In this document: positions 39,605-47,829 of the stretch, one piece after another
Layout: each line of letters starts with the position of its first letter
Position numbering within the stretch: the first letter of the stretch is position 1
NCBI RefSeq assembly: GCF_000702205.1
Contig: NZ_KL370871.1
Location: 186,001-250,000, forward strand
Length of the DNA stretch: 64,000 nucleotides
Origin: Lachnospira multipara LB2003
GTDB taxonomy: Bacteria > Bacillota > Clostridia > Lachnospirales > Lachnospiraceae
Direction: 5' to 3'
Position numbers and translations under genes: made by a program
The notes under the pieces: model-generated
Databases searched by the model: none
What the model saw: only the letters and a program-made list of their open reading frames with translations
Told to the model about the DNA's origin: nothing

Positions 39605-40588
39605 CTAAATTACAACTTTATAAATTTCATCTTGACCTGGCATTTCAAGAAATCTTTCTTCTGATAGACTTCTTATTATTTTATTATTACTGCTTACGAA
39701 TTCACCAATAACATTAGCAGTCACATTCTTTTCGTTTAATATATTAACTATATCACATTCTCCAAAATATGTCACTAATAATGTCCCCATTGATTCTAAC
39801 TCATATGGGTTAATGCCGTACATTTCACAGATTTCAATAATTTCTTGTCTTACAGAAACCTTTCGAATATCAATTTCAAATCCTGCATTACCCTTAATTG
39901 AATAATCCCAAAGTGAATTAAGCACTCCACATTCGCAAACAGCACAAACACTACCATTTATGCCATTGTCTCTAAAATAATCATAGATAAAATCCGCAGT
40001 CTTTGATGCATCAAGCTCTATATCCTCACCTAGAGCTCTTCCTACAACATCCTCTGTATATCTATTAAGGATTTCATCTTTTTTAGCATTATAAATTCTT
40101 CTAACACCACTAAGTCCAATAGGATTAACCACTGCAATCTTTGCCCCAGCAATAGATTTATGAGCAGTAAGGTCTAACTTAGTAATTTCTTTTTTGGTAC
40201 TAGCAACTCCAAATACAGTAGTTACCGGCTTATTAACATTCTTACTTACCTGCACATCTATATTAGCAATAGTTACATTAAAGTAAGCGCACCATTTTTC
40301 AAGGTCTTCAATAATCTCTCTAACCCTGATTTCCCTAGAATTCTCATCAACTAATATGCTAGCAGTTATATAATCAAGACTTGCGCCACTAGCATGTAAC
40401 TTGTTAGATACATCAATAACAGCGTAAGGCTTAGAACTAATAGCTGTGCATACATTTAAGGAACCGAAACTCGCAATGGCGCTTTGCTCACTTAAATAAG
40501 CACGATTAATATCAATAGCCCCACGCTTTTTAATTTTCTTAAAAATTGTTCTATCAAAAATAGAACTTTTAACTCTACCTAAATCCAT
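39605..40588 (-). CDS. PurM/HypE-fold (AIR synthase-related) protein
   Basis: Related to HypE and AIR synthase. The C-terminal half has the family pattern FEIDIRKVSVRQEIIEICEM followed by YGINPYELESMGTLLVTY, and the centre has a GLSGVRRIY block. The N-terminal ATP-binding region is shorter on conserved Asp and Gly than in HypE, so activity is uncertain. No other hydrogenase maturation gene is in the window. Role unknown. Confidence 0.7.
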   Translation of the reverse strand: MDLGRVKSSIFDRTIFKKIKKRGAIDINRAYLSEQSAIASFGSLNVCTAISSKPYAVIDVSNKLHASGASLDYITASILVDENSREIRVREIIEDLEKWCAYFNVTIANIDVQVSKNVNKPVTTVFGVASTKKEITKLDLTAHKSIAGAKIAVVNPIGLSGVRRIYNAKKDEILNRYTEDVVGRALGEDIELDASKTADFIYDYFRDNGINGSVCAVCECGVLNSLWDYSIKGNAGFEIDIRKVSVRQEIIEICEMYGINPYELESMGTLLVTYFGECDIVNILNEKNVTANVIGEFVSSNNKIIRSLSEERFLEMPGQDEIYKVVI

Positions 40589-40627
40589 ATTTATCTTTCC
40601 ATTCTTTCGTGATATACTCTAATAAAA

Positions 40628-40732
40628 CTAAACTATTAGTGAATATAACATTGGAACAATCATTGCGATAACAAGGATTATAACCACAATCAATAATGCT
40701 GTTTTATTTTTCTTGTTACTAAAATTTATCAT
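40628..40732 (-). CDS. Single-pass small membrane protein, 34 residues
   Basis: The frame starts at the ATG at 40732 with a perfect GGAGG site 5 bases upstream. The product opens with MINFSNKKNKTALL and then runs as a single hydrophobic helix to the end. Short basic-then-hydrophobic proteins of this layout occur in many Firmicutes (for example the stressosome-associated Prli42 type); I cannot say it is that family. It is divergent from the next gene, 21 bp away. Confidence 0.6.
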   Translation of the reverse strand: MINFSNKKNKTALLIVVIILVIAMIVPMLYSLIV

Positions 40733-40753
40733 TACTACCTCCGAGGTGACCTT

Positions 40754-41404
40754 ATGAAATTATTACTTCCATACATATTTGTGTTAATTGTTATTTTTAA
40801 TTATATCCTAAGAAGAGGTTCTACAAAACAACAAAAAAGAACCGATGAATTCTGGGAAAAAGAGCGAAAAGCTAATCTAACTAGAAAACAGGATATAAGT
40901 AAATTAGATTATATAACAATTTCTAATAATCTTCCACAACTAAATAATGACCAGGCACTTGCCCTTGCAGTTTCTGATAATAAGACACTTTTAAGAAGAT
41001 TTGAGGAAATTGAACATCTTAAGGATAAAAAAATCCTTAATCTTTCATCTATTAGTAATACAGACTTAAAACTAGAATATGGGCCAGCTAATTTAAACCT
41101 ACTATCAGAGTATGATGATAATTACACTACTCTAGTAAAAAATCTAGCAATTATAGGTCATGAACTAATTAATCTAGGACTTAAGGATAAGGCTTGTATA
41201 TTTTTAGAGTATGGAATCCAATTAAATACAGATATTAAGAGCAATTATTCTGATTTAGCTATTCTTTATATTGAAAATAATGAGGAATCAAAATTAGATG
41301 AATTAATAAAAAAAGCCAATACTCTAAATTCGATTAACAAGGAAATAATTCTTGCACAACTTGAAGAATTAAAAACAAACCAAAAAATAATATTTAATGA
41401 ATAA
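40754..41404 (+). CDS. Membrane-anchored TPR-like protein
   Basis: A 216-residue protein with an N-terminal membrane segment (about 2-18), a basic stretch and a helical cytoplasmic domain. Residues 120-210 look like two or three TPR-type helix pairs (KACIFLEYGIQLN and SDLAILYIENNEE). The ribosome site GAGGTGA is 6 bases before the ATG. It is alone on this strand, ending at a strong terminator. Function unknown. Confidence 0.65.
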   Translation: MKLLLPYIFVLIVIFNYILRRGSTKQQKRTDEFWEKERKANLTRKQDISKLDYITISNNLPQLNNDQALALAVSDNKTLLRRFEEIEHLKDKKILNLSSISNTDLKLEYGPANLNLLSEYDDNYTTLVKNLAIIGHELINLGLKDKACIFLEYGIQLNTDIKSNYSDLAILYIENNEESKLDELIKKANTLNSINKEIILAQLEELKTNQKIIFNE

Positions 41405-41408
41405 AAAG

Positions 41409-41432
41409 CGCATCTAAATGCATGAGGTTCAA
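41409..41432 (-). repeat. Copy A of a short dispersed repeat
   Basis: Read on the minus strand this segment is GAACCTCATGCATTTAGATG then CGC. It shares 17 consecutive bases (TTGAACCTCATGCATTT) and a further TGCGCTT with the leader at 44388-44414. It lies between the TPR-like gene and the bidirectional terminator. Confidence 0.55.
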
Positions 41433-41440
41433 AATCAAAA

Positions 41441-41478
41441 TAATAAGAGGTTGTAAGCCAGCTTACAACCTCTTATTA
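41441..41478. terminator. Bidirectional terminator between convergent genes
   Basis: A perfect 17-bp stem (arms 41441-41457 and 41462-41478) has a CCAG loop. It serves the TPR-like gene on the plus strand and the lysozyme gene on the minus strand. Confidence 0.9.
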
Positions 41479-41523
41479 TTATGGTTTTAATATAACAAAT
41501 AAGTTTTTATTGAACAAGCTAAT

Positions 41524-43179
41524 CTAAGGAGATTGTGTTACACCTTCTCCACTAGGTTCAGCAGTAGTGTCCTCAGGGACGCTAGCGCTTTCACTTTGAC
41601 TTTCAGTTTCAGTTTCACTGCTTGTTTCATCACCAGTCGACGTTTCATCTATACTTCCAGTCTCTGTCTCTGTTTCGCTTTCAGTTTCAGTTTCGGTCTC
41701 AGTCTCAGTCTCCGTCGGACTTTCAGTTGGCTTAGATATTATATTTAAGGATAATTCCTTAGTAATCATACCATTTCTTGGATCAACAAAACTATAGGAT
41801 ACAATATATGAACCAGGAGATGTGATAACACTTGCATAATCACGCTCATTTCCAGCTAAATCCCTAATAGTCATTTCTAGTTCTACATCGTAACCAATGC
41901 AATTTTTGCCATGGGCATTATCTCTTAAATAAGCAGATAAACTGTCACTACCCTCATCTAGATTAACTGGATTTCCATACCTATCACATCCTTGCGTTAA
42001 AGTAAAGGAAGCAACATCTAAATTAATGCCCGGCTCCTGTAAGCCTTGTACTTCGTAGTTTCCATAGCTAAAGAAAGCTATATCCATATCACACCAACCA
42101 TTAATGCCTGGTACTGTATCAGTAACACCATATTGCCATACATCATATGGAATATCTGGATATTCTGGAACAGAATTACCATAATCCCATGCATTAGATG
42201 TGTAATAATACTCTTTAAAATAAACAGCTAACCAAGTCTTATACTTGCTTGTAAGTTCTGCAGTATTAACAGCACCTCTCCAATCAGATCTATTAAAATA
42301 AATCATTGGAGTATATCCATAACTTGCAACTACACCAGCAAAAGTATTACAAATATCTGTTAATTGCTGACGATCAAGTCTATTAGCAACCCTGTATCCA
42401 TCAGCTGATTCCCAGTCAAAACAAACCGGATAAGTAATCTGATATTTACTGATTAACTGAATTGTCATTGAAGCTTCTTGATAAGCCTCTTCTACACTAA
42501 GAGCCTGTGAGAAAAAGTAAACTCCCACCTGAATTCCATTAGCTATCGCGCCCTGAATATTCTGCTCAAACTTTGGATCTTCATATAACGAACCTTCGCT
42601 TGCAGTGCTTCTACCAGCACATTTAATAATAGCAAACTTAACACCTGATGCAGCAACCTGCGACCAATCAATATCTCCCTGCCACTTTGAAACATCGATA
42701 CCTTTTACAATTCCACTATATTCATAAATACTTGTAGAATTAGATGGTGTCTCCTCAACTACCTCGCCAACGACAGTCTCGCTTGAGTCGTCTTCTCCAA
42801 TATCTAACTCTTCATAGGAAATAATCTTAACTGGTTGAGAAGTATCCTCGATCATCTCTAGGATAGCTTCTTCTTTGACTTCTTCCTGTGCAATAAACAT
42901 ATCTTCTGTAAATTTAGTATCAGCATCATCCTTAGAATGAGGTAAGACCACATTTAAAAGGTCTATATTCTCCTCATCAGATAAAACCTCTTCCTTCACA
43001 TCCGACTTAGAATTAGATTTACTCTTAGTGCTTGCTATAACCGAACCTCCTACACCTACAACAACCAAAGCAGTTAAGAGTGTACAACTAGCAATAATTC
43101 CTACCTTAAATTGGATAGGCGTAAGGGCTCTGATTTTAGCTTTACTTCTCTTAAGTAACGATAAAATCTTTTCCCTCAT
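41524..43179 (-). CDS. GH25 lysozyme, surface-anchored
   Basis: Muramidase that cuts peptidoglycan. A basic start and one membrane segment (about 25-48) anchor it; an acidic linker follows. The GH25 domain spans about 157-372 with the catalytic acids in place: D162 in KGIDVSKWQGDI, and D255 and E257 in CFDWESADGY. Residues 375-490 look like an Ig/beta-sandwich domain. The last 60 residues are a Thr/Glu/Ser repeat tail, encoded by simple repeats near 41640-41710. It has its own promoter and terminator. Confidence 0.93.
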   Translation of the reverse strand: MREKILSLLKRSKAKIRALTPIQFKVGIIASCTLLTALVVVGVGGSVIASTKSKSNSKSDVKEEVLSDEENIDLLNVVLPHSKDDADTKFTEDMFIAQEEVKEEAILEMIEDTSQPVKIISYEELDIGEDDSSETVVGEVVEETPSNSTSIYEYSGIVKGIDVSKWQGDIDWSQVAASGVKFAIIKCAGRSTASEGSLYEDPKFEQNIQGAIANGIQVGVYFFSQALSVEEAYQEASMTIQLISKYQITYPVCFDWESADGYRVANRLDRQQLTDICNTFAGVVASYGYTPMIYFNRSDWRGAVNTAELTSKYKTWLAVYFKEYYYTSNAWDYGNSVPEYPDIPYDVWQYGVTDTVPGINGWCDMDIAFFSYGNYEVQGLQEPGINLDVASFTLTQGCDRYGNPVNLDEGSDSLSAYLRDNAHGKNCIGYDVELEMTIRDLAGNERDYASVITSPGSYIVSYSFVDPRNGMITKELSLNIISKPTESPTETETETETETESETETETGSIDETSTGDETSSETETESQSESASVPEDTTAEPSGEGVTQSP

Positions 43180-43228
43180 ACGTAATCGCTCCTAATAATA
43201 TTTTGTTATATACGAAATGTATAAAAAT

Positions 43229-43257
43229 ATTATATCTCATGTTATTTTCTTTTGCAA
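43229..43257 (-). promoter_or_regulatory. Promoter of the GH25 lysozyme gene
   Basis: TTGCAA (43252-43257) and TATAAT (43229-43234) are 17 bp apart on the minus strand, about 50 bases before the start codon. Confidence 0.7.
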
Positions 43258-43462
43258 AAATATAGTTGCCTATTTTTCTGGTACTTTATGACTAGATTTT
43301 AAAAGCTATGCATAAATAGTACTAGGGTATTTTTTCTGTTATAGGAATAGAAATTAGGATTTTTAGGCTTTTTGATAATTTTTTCTTAAGAAAATATATA
43401 CTTTTTATAGTATAATTAGTATACTTATATTAAGAATTTTAAGCGAATAAGGAGGGTTTGAT

Positions 43463-44236
43463 TTGAAAAACTATTTTGATTTAAGTGGACAAGTAGCTAT
43501 TGTAACTGGTTGTTCAACAGGTCTTGGTGTGCAGCTTGCAAAAGCACTTGCAAATCAGGGAGCCAATATAGTTGCTCTAGCTAGACGTAAAGAATTAATT
43601 GATGAGGTGGCAGCTTCAATAAGCAAAGAATACGGGGTTAAGACCCTTGCAATACCTTGTGATATTACAGACACAGCTAAGGTTGAAGATGCAGTTGATC
43701 AAGTAATGAAGGAATTTGGTCGAATTGACATTTTAATTAACAACGCTGGAACCGGTGCCGTTGCTCCAGCTGAAGAAATTACTGATGAACAATTCGCCAA
43801 TGAAATGAACATTGATTTATTTGGCTCATTTAAAGTAGCAAGAGCCGTTGCTAATAAAGCAATGCTAGCTGCTAAATATGGACGTATTGTAAACATTGCT
43901 TCAATGTATGGTCTTGTTGGTAATAAGATTGCACCTGCATCACCTTACCATGCAGCTAAGGGTGGCGTAGTTAACTTAACTCGTGCTCTTGCAGCAGAAT
44001 GGGGCGAGAAGGGAATTAATGTAAACTGCATCTGCCCTGGATATTTTGAAACACCTCTTACAAAGGAAACACTTGACTCAGAATATTTCCAGGAATATGC
44101 CAAAACAATGATTCCATTATCAAGATATGGTAAGGAAGGCGAACTTGATACAACAGCAATCTTCCTTTCATCTCCATTAAGTTCTTATGTTAATGGAGTA
44201 ATTTTACCAGTAGATGGTGGTTATACATCACTCTAA
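43463..44236 (+). CDS. Short-chain dehydrogenase/reductase (gluconate 5-dehydrogenase-like)
   Basis: NAD(P)-dependent SDR, 257 residues. The cofactor motif is TGCSTGLG near residues 15-22, NNAG follows near 89, and the catalytic Ser, Tyr and Lys are in NIASMYG and SPYHAAKGG. The start FDLSGQVAIVTG and end GVILPVDGGYTSL match the gluconate 5-dehydrogenase/IdnO-like branch. The start codon is TTG at 43463, chosen because GGAGGG lies 7 bases before it and the fold begins there. Substrate is inferred. Confidence 0.88.
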   Translation: MKNYFDLSGQVAIVTGCSTGLGVQLAKALANQGANIVALARRKELIDEVAASISKEYGVKTLAIPCDITDTAKVEDAVDQVMKEFGRIDILINNAGTGAVAPAEEITDEQFANEMNIDLFGSFKVARAVANKAMLAAKYGRIVNIASMYGLVGNKIAPASPYHAAKGGVVNLTRALAAEWGEKGINVNCICPGYFETPLTKETLDSEYFQEYAKTMIPLSRYGKEGELDTTAIFLSSPLSSYVNGVILPVDGGYTSL

Positions 44237-44251
44237 TCAAAGATTCTACCC

Positions 44252-44284
44252 AGGCTAAAGGCAATAAACCTTTAGCCTTTTTTA
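44252..44284 (+). terminator. Terminator of the SDR gene
   Basis: A 10-bp perfect stem (AGGCTAAAGG and its complement) with a 7-base loop is followed by six T residues. Confidence 0.9.
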
Positions 44285-44320
44285 TTGCTTTAAAAAAAGG
44301 TTATTTTTTCCTAAATCTTA

Positions 44321-44329
44321 TGGTATAAT
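44321..44329 (+). promoter_or_regulatory. Extended -10 promoter of the FAD-dependent dehydrogenase gene
   Basis: TGGTATAAT is an exact extended -10 element, with TTATTT as a weak -35 17 bp upstream. The predicted leader is about 135 bases long. Confidence 0.55.
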
Positions 44330-44387
44330 TTTATTAAGAATTGTATTGTAAAAGTAAACTATTAGACTTTGCGCTGGAATAACAACT

Positions 44388-44453
44388 TGAACCTCATGCA
44401 TTTTAGTGCGCTTCGCGCTAGCATGAGGCTACATTGCAATTTCGCAATTGCAA
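44388..44453 (+). promoter_or_regulatory. Structured leader with copy B of the dispersed repeat
   Basis: Two stem-loops lie before the ribosome site. In the first, CCTCATGC (44392-44399) pairs with GCATGAGG (44421-44428), with an inner AGTGCG/CGCGCT stem. In the second, TTGCAATT and AATTGCAA (44434-44453) pair around TCGC. The left arm is shared with 41409-41432. The ribosome site AAAGGAG begins five bases after the second stem, so the structure could affect translation. Confidence 0.55.
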
Positions 44454-44470
44454 CAATAAAGGAGTACATT

Positions 44471-45835
44471 ATGGATTATGACGTAATTATTATTGGTGCT
44501 GGCCCTGGGGGAATCTACTCCGCATATGAACTTAAAAAAATCAATCCAGCACTTACAGTTGCTGTTTTTGAGGAAGGTAACGAACTAAACAAAAGACACT
44601 GTCCAATAGACGGAGACAAGATAAAGTCTTGTATCCACTGCGAGAGCTGTTCAATTATGAGTGGATTTGGAGGGGCTGGAGCTTTTTCAGATGGTAAATA
44701 CAATATAACCAATGATTTTGGTGGAACCCTTCACAACTACATAGGAAAGCAAAAAGCGCTAGAGCTAATGCACTATGTGGATGAAATCAACTTAGCTAAT
44801 GGGGGAGAAGGAACCAAACTTTACTCAACAGCCGGAACTGATTTTAAGAAAAAATGCATACAAAACGGATTACATCTACTTGATGCATCCGTTAGACACT
44901 TAGGAACAGATATTAATTATATAGTGCTAAAAATTCTATATGATAAGCTAAAAGATAAAGTAGATTTTTATTTTAAGACTAAAGTAGAATCTGTTAAAGC
45001 CTTAAATCCTGGATTTGAAGTGCTTTGTAAAAATAAGACATACACTTGTAATACCTGCATTATTAGTGTGGGACGAAGTGGAAGCAAATGGATGGAAAAA
45101 GTCTGTAATGAGCTAAATATTGATACACTTTCTAATAGAGTGGATTTAGGTGTTAGAGTTGAATTACCAGCTGAGGTATTTTCTCACATTACAGATGAAT
45201 TATATGAAAGCAAGATTGTATATCGTACTCAAAAATACGAAGATCTTGTAAGAACATTTTGTATGAATCCAAAGGGCGCTGTTGTTAATGAGAATACCAA
45301 CGGAATTGTAACCGTTAATGGTCACAGCTATGAAGATAAGGAAAAGCAAACAAATAATACTAATTTTGCCTTACTAGTAGCTAAGCATTTTACATATCCA
45401 TTTAAAGATTCCAATGGATATGGCGAAAGCATTGCAAGACTAAGCAACATGCTTGGAGGCGGTGTAATTGTTCAGCGTTTTGGTGATTTAATAAGGGGAC
45501 ACAGAAGTTCTCAATCAGACATAGATGAGTCCTTTACTACACCAACCCTTAACGCAAGCCCAGGAGATTTAAGTCTTGTTCTACCAAAAAGAATACTTGA
45601 TGGAATAATTGAAATGATATATGCACTTGATAAAGTTGCACCGGGAACCGCTAATGATGACACTTTGCTATATGGTGTGGAAGTTAAGTTCTACAACATG
45701 GAAGTTAATGTAGATAACAATCTTATGACAAAATACGATGGACTCTACGTTATTGGGGATGGTAGCGGAATTACTCATTCTCTATCCCACGCTTCAGCAA
45801 GTGGTATCTATGTAGCAAGACAAATTGCCAATTAA
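44471..45835 (+). CDS. NAD(P)/FAD-dependent dehydrogenase (COG2509 type)
   Basis: Flavoprotein of the uncharacterised COG2509 dehydrogenase group. The FAD-binding motif VIIIGAGPGGIYSAYEL starts at residue 5. A family-specific cysteine cluster (CIHCESC) and GFGGAGAFSDGKYN follow. YVIGDGSGITHSLSHASASG near the end is the second FAD-contact block. I start it at the ATG at 44471, which has AAAGGAG upstream; the frame is open to 44369, but that stretch is the structured leader. The physiological substrate is unknown. Confidence 0.88.
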   Translation: MDYDVIIIGAGPGGIYSAYELKKINPALTVAVFEEGNELNKRHCPIDGDKIKSCIHCESCSIMSGFGGAGAFSDGKYNITNDFGGTLHNYIGKQKALELMHYVDEINLANGGEGTKLYSTAGTDFKKKCIQNGLHLLDASVRHLGTDINYIVLKILYDKLKDKVDFYFKTKVESVKALNPGFEVLCKNKTYTCNTCIISVGRSGSKWMEKVCNELNIDTLSNRVDLGVRVELPAEVFSHITDELYESKIVYRTQKYEDLVRTFCMNPKGAVVNENTNGIVTVNGHSYEDKEKQTNNTNFALLVAKHFTYPFKDSNGYGESIARLSNMLGGGVIVQRFGDLIRGHRSSQSDIDESFTTPTLNASPGDLSLVLPKRILDGIIEMIYALDKVAPGTANDDTLLYGVEVKFYNMEVNVDNNLMTKYDGLYVIGDGSGITHSLSHASASGIYVARQIAN

Positions 45836-45881
45836 CTAGTTTTTTTACTAATCCAAAAACACTAATTTTGGAGGATAGCCT

Positions 45882-46562
45882 ATGTTTTTTGATGATGAAA
45901 ACCTAATCGGGGCAGGATACGACCTTGATCATGATGGAGAAATTGATCCTAACGAGCGAAGTTTTGCCCATGAAGATTTTGAAAAAGAATGGAATAAAAT
46001 GTGGCGACACAACTACTACTATTCAGATGATGAAGACGAGGAATCTTTATCTGATTCTTTGGAAGATGAGGATGAAGAAGAATATAGTGTAAGTACAGGA
46101 AATCCAAGTCTTAATCTAGGAAGGGGTGCAAAATCTAATGAGCCTGATTCCAATAATACACCCCTTAATAATAAGCTTAAGCTTTTAAATGCAGTCCTTG
46201 AAAGAAAGAAAATCTCCAAGGAAGATTGGGATTTAAAAGACGATGAAGACAAGTGTAGATTTCTTCGTGCAGCTGGCCTAAACCCAGCGCTATATGACAT
46301 TATTTATCCATTGGATGATGCAATTTATAAAAATAATTATACTTGGACTGATTGGGATTCCTACTTTTCTGATAACGACAAATGTAAAATAATTAGGAAA
46401 GAACACTTAGACCCTGCAGATTACAACATACAAACAGACCTAGATACATTCCTATACAGCCACGATTCATCTTGGAAAGTATGGGATAATCAAACCTTTG
46501 ATGAAAGAGATGAATGGCTTAAAGGCTTTAATTTAAGCATTTATGACTTTGACACAGATTAA
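45882..46562 (+). CDS. Acidic protein with an EF-hand loop and three internal repeats
   Basis: A 226-residue acidic, probably cytoplasmic protein that I do not recognise. Residues 14-25 (DLDHDGEIDPNE) fit a canonical calcium-binding EF-hand loop, with acids at positions 1, 3, 5 and 12, Gly at 6 and Ile at 8. A run of Asp, Glu and Ser covers about 48-69. The C-terminal half has three repeats of about 43 residues starting near 110, 153 and 196, each with a Trp-Asp pair followed by a charged helix and an LxPxxYD-like end. It lies 46 bp after the flavoprotein gene. Confidence 0.65.
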   Translation: MFFDDENLIGAGYDLDHDGEIDPNERSFAHEDFEKEWNKMWRHNYYYSDDEDEESLSDSLEDEDEEEYSVSTGNPSLNLGRGAKSNEPDSNNTPLNNKLKLLNAVLERKKISKEDWDLKDDEDKCRFLRAAGLNPALYDIIYPLDDAIYKNNYTWTDWDSYFSDNDKCKIIRKEHLDPADYNIQTDLDTFLYSHDSSWKVWDNQTFDERDEWLKGFNLSIYDFDTD

Positions 46563-46620
46563 TTACTTCTTTTTTATATTTTTACCATTTTCCTTTCTAT
46601 TCTAGGCAAATGCTTAGAAA

Positions 46621-46652
46621 AAGAGCCTCCTGTAAATTTACAGGAGGCTCTT
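46621..46652. terminator. Terminator (perfect 16-bp palindrome)
   Basis: AAGAGCCTCCTGTAAA and its exact complement adjoin without a spacer. On the minus strand TTTTC follows, so it mainly serves the NifX-FKBP gene; it can also stop the plus-strand gene. Confidence 0.85.
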
Positions 46653-46710
46653 CCCATTATATAATGGTGTTCTATATTATCTAATCAGCTATTAATTAGT
46701 CAACTATTAA

Positions 46711-47619
46711 TTAGTCTTCCTTAACACTTACAAGTTCAATTTCAAAGTTAAGTTCCTTACCTGCAAGTTCATGGTTAGCATCAAAAGTGATTTCTTCTTC
46801 TGTCTTATCTACTACACGAACAGCTACAGCTCCGCCGTATGCATTCTGTAAATAAGCCTGATGACCAACTTCTAAATCTTCTGAACCTGGAAGATCCTTG
46901 ATTTTTAACTTAATAATATTGTTCTCATCTGGCATACCATAAGCTTCTTCTGGTGAAAGATGAATTGTAACTTTCTCACCAACTTCCATATTGACAACAG
47001 CCTTATCAAAGCCAGGAATCATCATACCTACACCACTTAAGTAATCAAGAGTCTGACCTCTATCATATGATGAATCAAACTGAGTACCATCATTTAAAGT
47101 ACCTCTATAATGTACACTTACTGTCTTGCCAGCATTCTTACCTTCATAAATAACTTCAGGTGTGCCACCGCAACCAGAGCATGAACCGCAGCTACCAGAA
47201 CATTCTTCTTCGCCACATTCGCTACCGCACTCTGATTCTTCTTCATGATGTCCGCAACCATGTTCACCACAAGCATGATCTTCACCACTGTGGTGATCAC
47301 AATTAGCTCCTGTTGAAACTAATTCACCCTTTAAATAGCTTTCTACTGCTTCATCAGTATTGCCGCTAGCACCAGCAATTACTTCAATACCTGCCTCTGT
47401 AAGTGCTGTTAGGGCACCACCGCCAAGGCCACCACAAATAAGCACATCAACATTAGCTTCCTTTAATACATTAGCAAGTGCGCCATGACCAGCTCCATTA
47501 GAGCTAATAACCTCGCTTGAAAGAATTTTTTTATCTTCAACTTCATAAATCTTAAAGCTTTCTGTCTTACCAAAATGTGGGAATACATCACCGTTTAAAT
47601 ATGTTACTGCTACTCTCAT
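46711..47619 (-). CDS. NifX-like domain fused through a Cys/His linker to an FKBP-type prolyl isomerase
   Basis: Residues 1-105 are a dinitrogenase iron-molybdenum cofactor (NifX/NifB C-terminal-like) domain, with the N-terminal FPHFGKTESFKIYEV string and the ICGGLGGGALTAL loop. Residues 107-151 form a linker with nine cysteines and six histidines, probably a metal-binding segment. Residues 155-300 are an FKBP domain (YRGTLNDGTQFDSSYDRG and PEEAYGM), with the SlyD-like inserted flap. I start it at 47619 where AAGGAG precedes the ATG. It may handle iron-sulfur or other metal centres. Confidence 0.88.
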   Translation of the reverse strand: MRVAVTYLNGDVFPHFGKTESFKIYEVEDKKILSSEVISSNGAGHGALANVLKEANVDVLICGGLGGGALTALTEAGIEVIAGASGNTDEAVESYLKGELVSTGANCDHHSGEDHACGEHGCGHHEEESECGSECGEEECSGSCGSCSGCGGTPEVIYEGKNAGKTVSVHYRGTLNDGTQFDSSYDRGQTLDYLSGVGMMIPGFDKAVVNMEVGEKVTIHLSPEEAYGMPDENNIIKLKIKDLPGSEDLEVGHQAYLQNAYGGAVAVRVVDKTEEEITFDANHELAGKELNFEIELVSVKED

Positions 47620-47829
47620 TTTAAACTCCTTAAATCTCAATATGATACGAACTATAATTTTTCAAATTTACAGTCAAAGTTTATTGTACAAGAATATCAA
47701 AAATAAAACAACCATCAATAATTTTTTCTCAATAATTGATTTGATGATTTTTATCATTTATATATTTTTCCTTGCATTTATAGGATTCTTATAGTATCTT
47801 AGATTCAACAACAAAAAGGTGGTGACTAA

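Noticed and set aside
41640-41710. Simple repeat as a separate element
   Set aside because: It encodes the Thr/Glu tail of the GH25 lysozyme in frame, so it is part of the gene.
44369-44470. N-terminal extension of the COG2509 flavoprotein by 34 residues
   Set aside because: It would begin with TTG without a ribosome site and would translate two perfect stem-loops. The FAD motif starts five residues after the ATG at 44471.
46019-46300. 93-residue minus-strand frame opposite the EF-hand protein
   Set aside because: Its Ser runs mirror the Asp/Glu codons of the plus-strand gene and it has no ribosome site.
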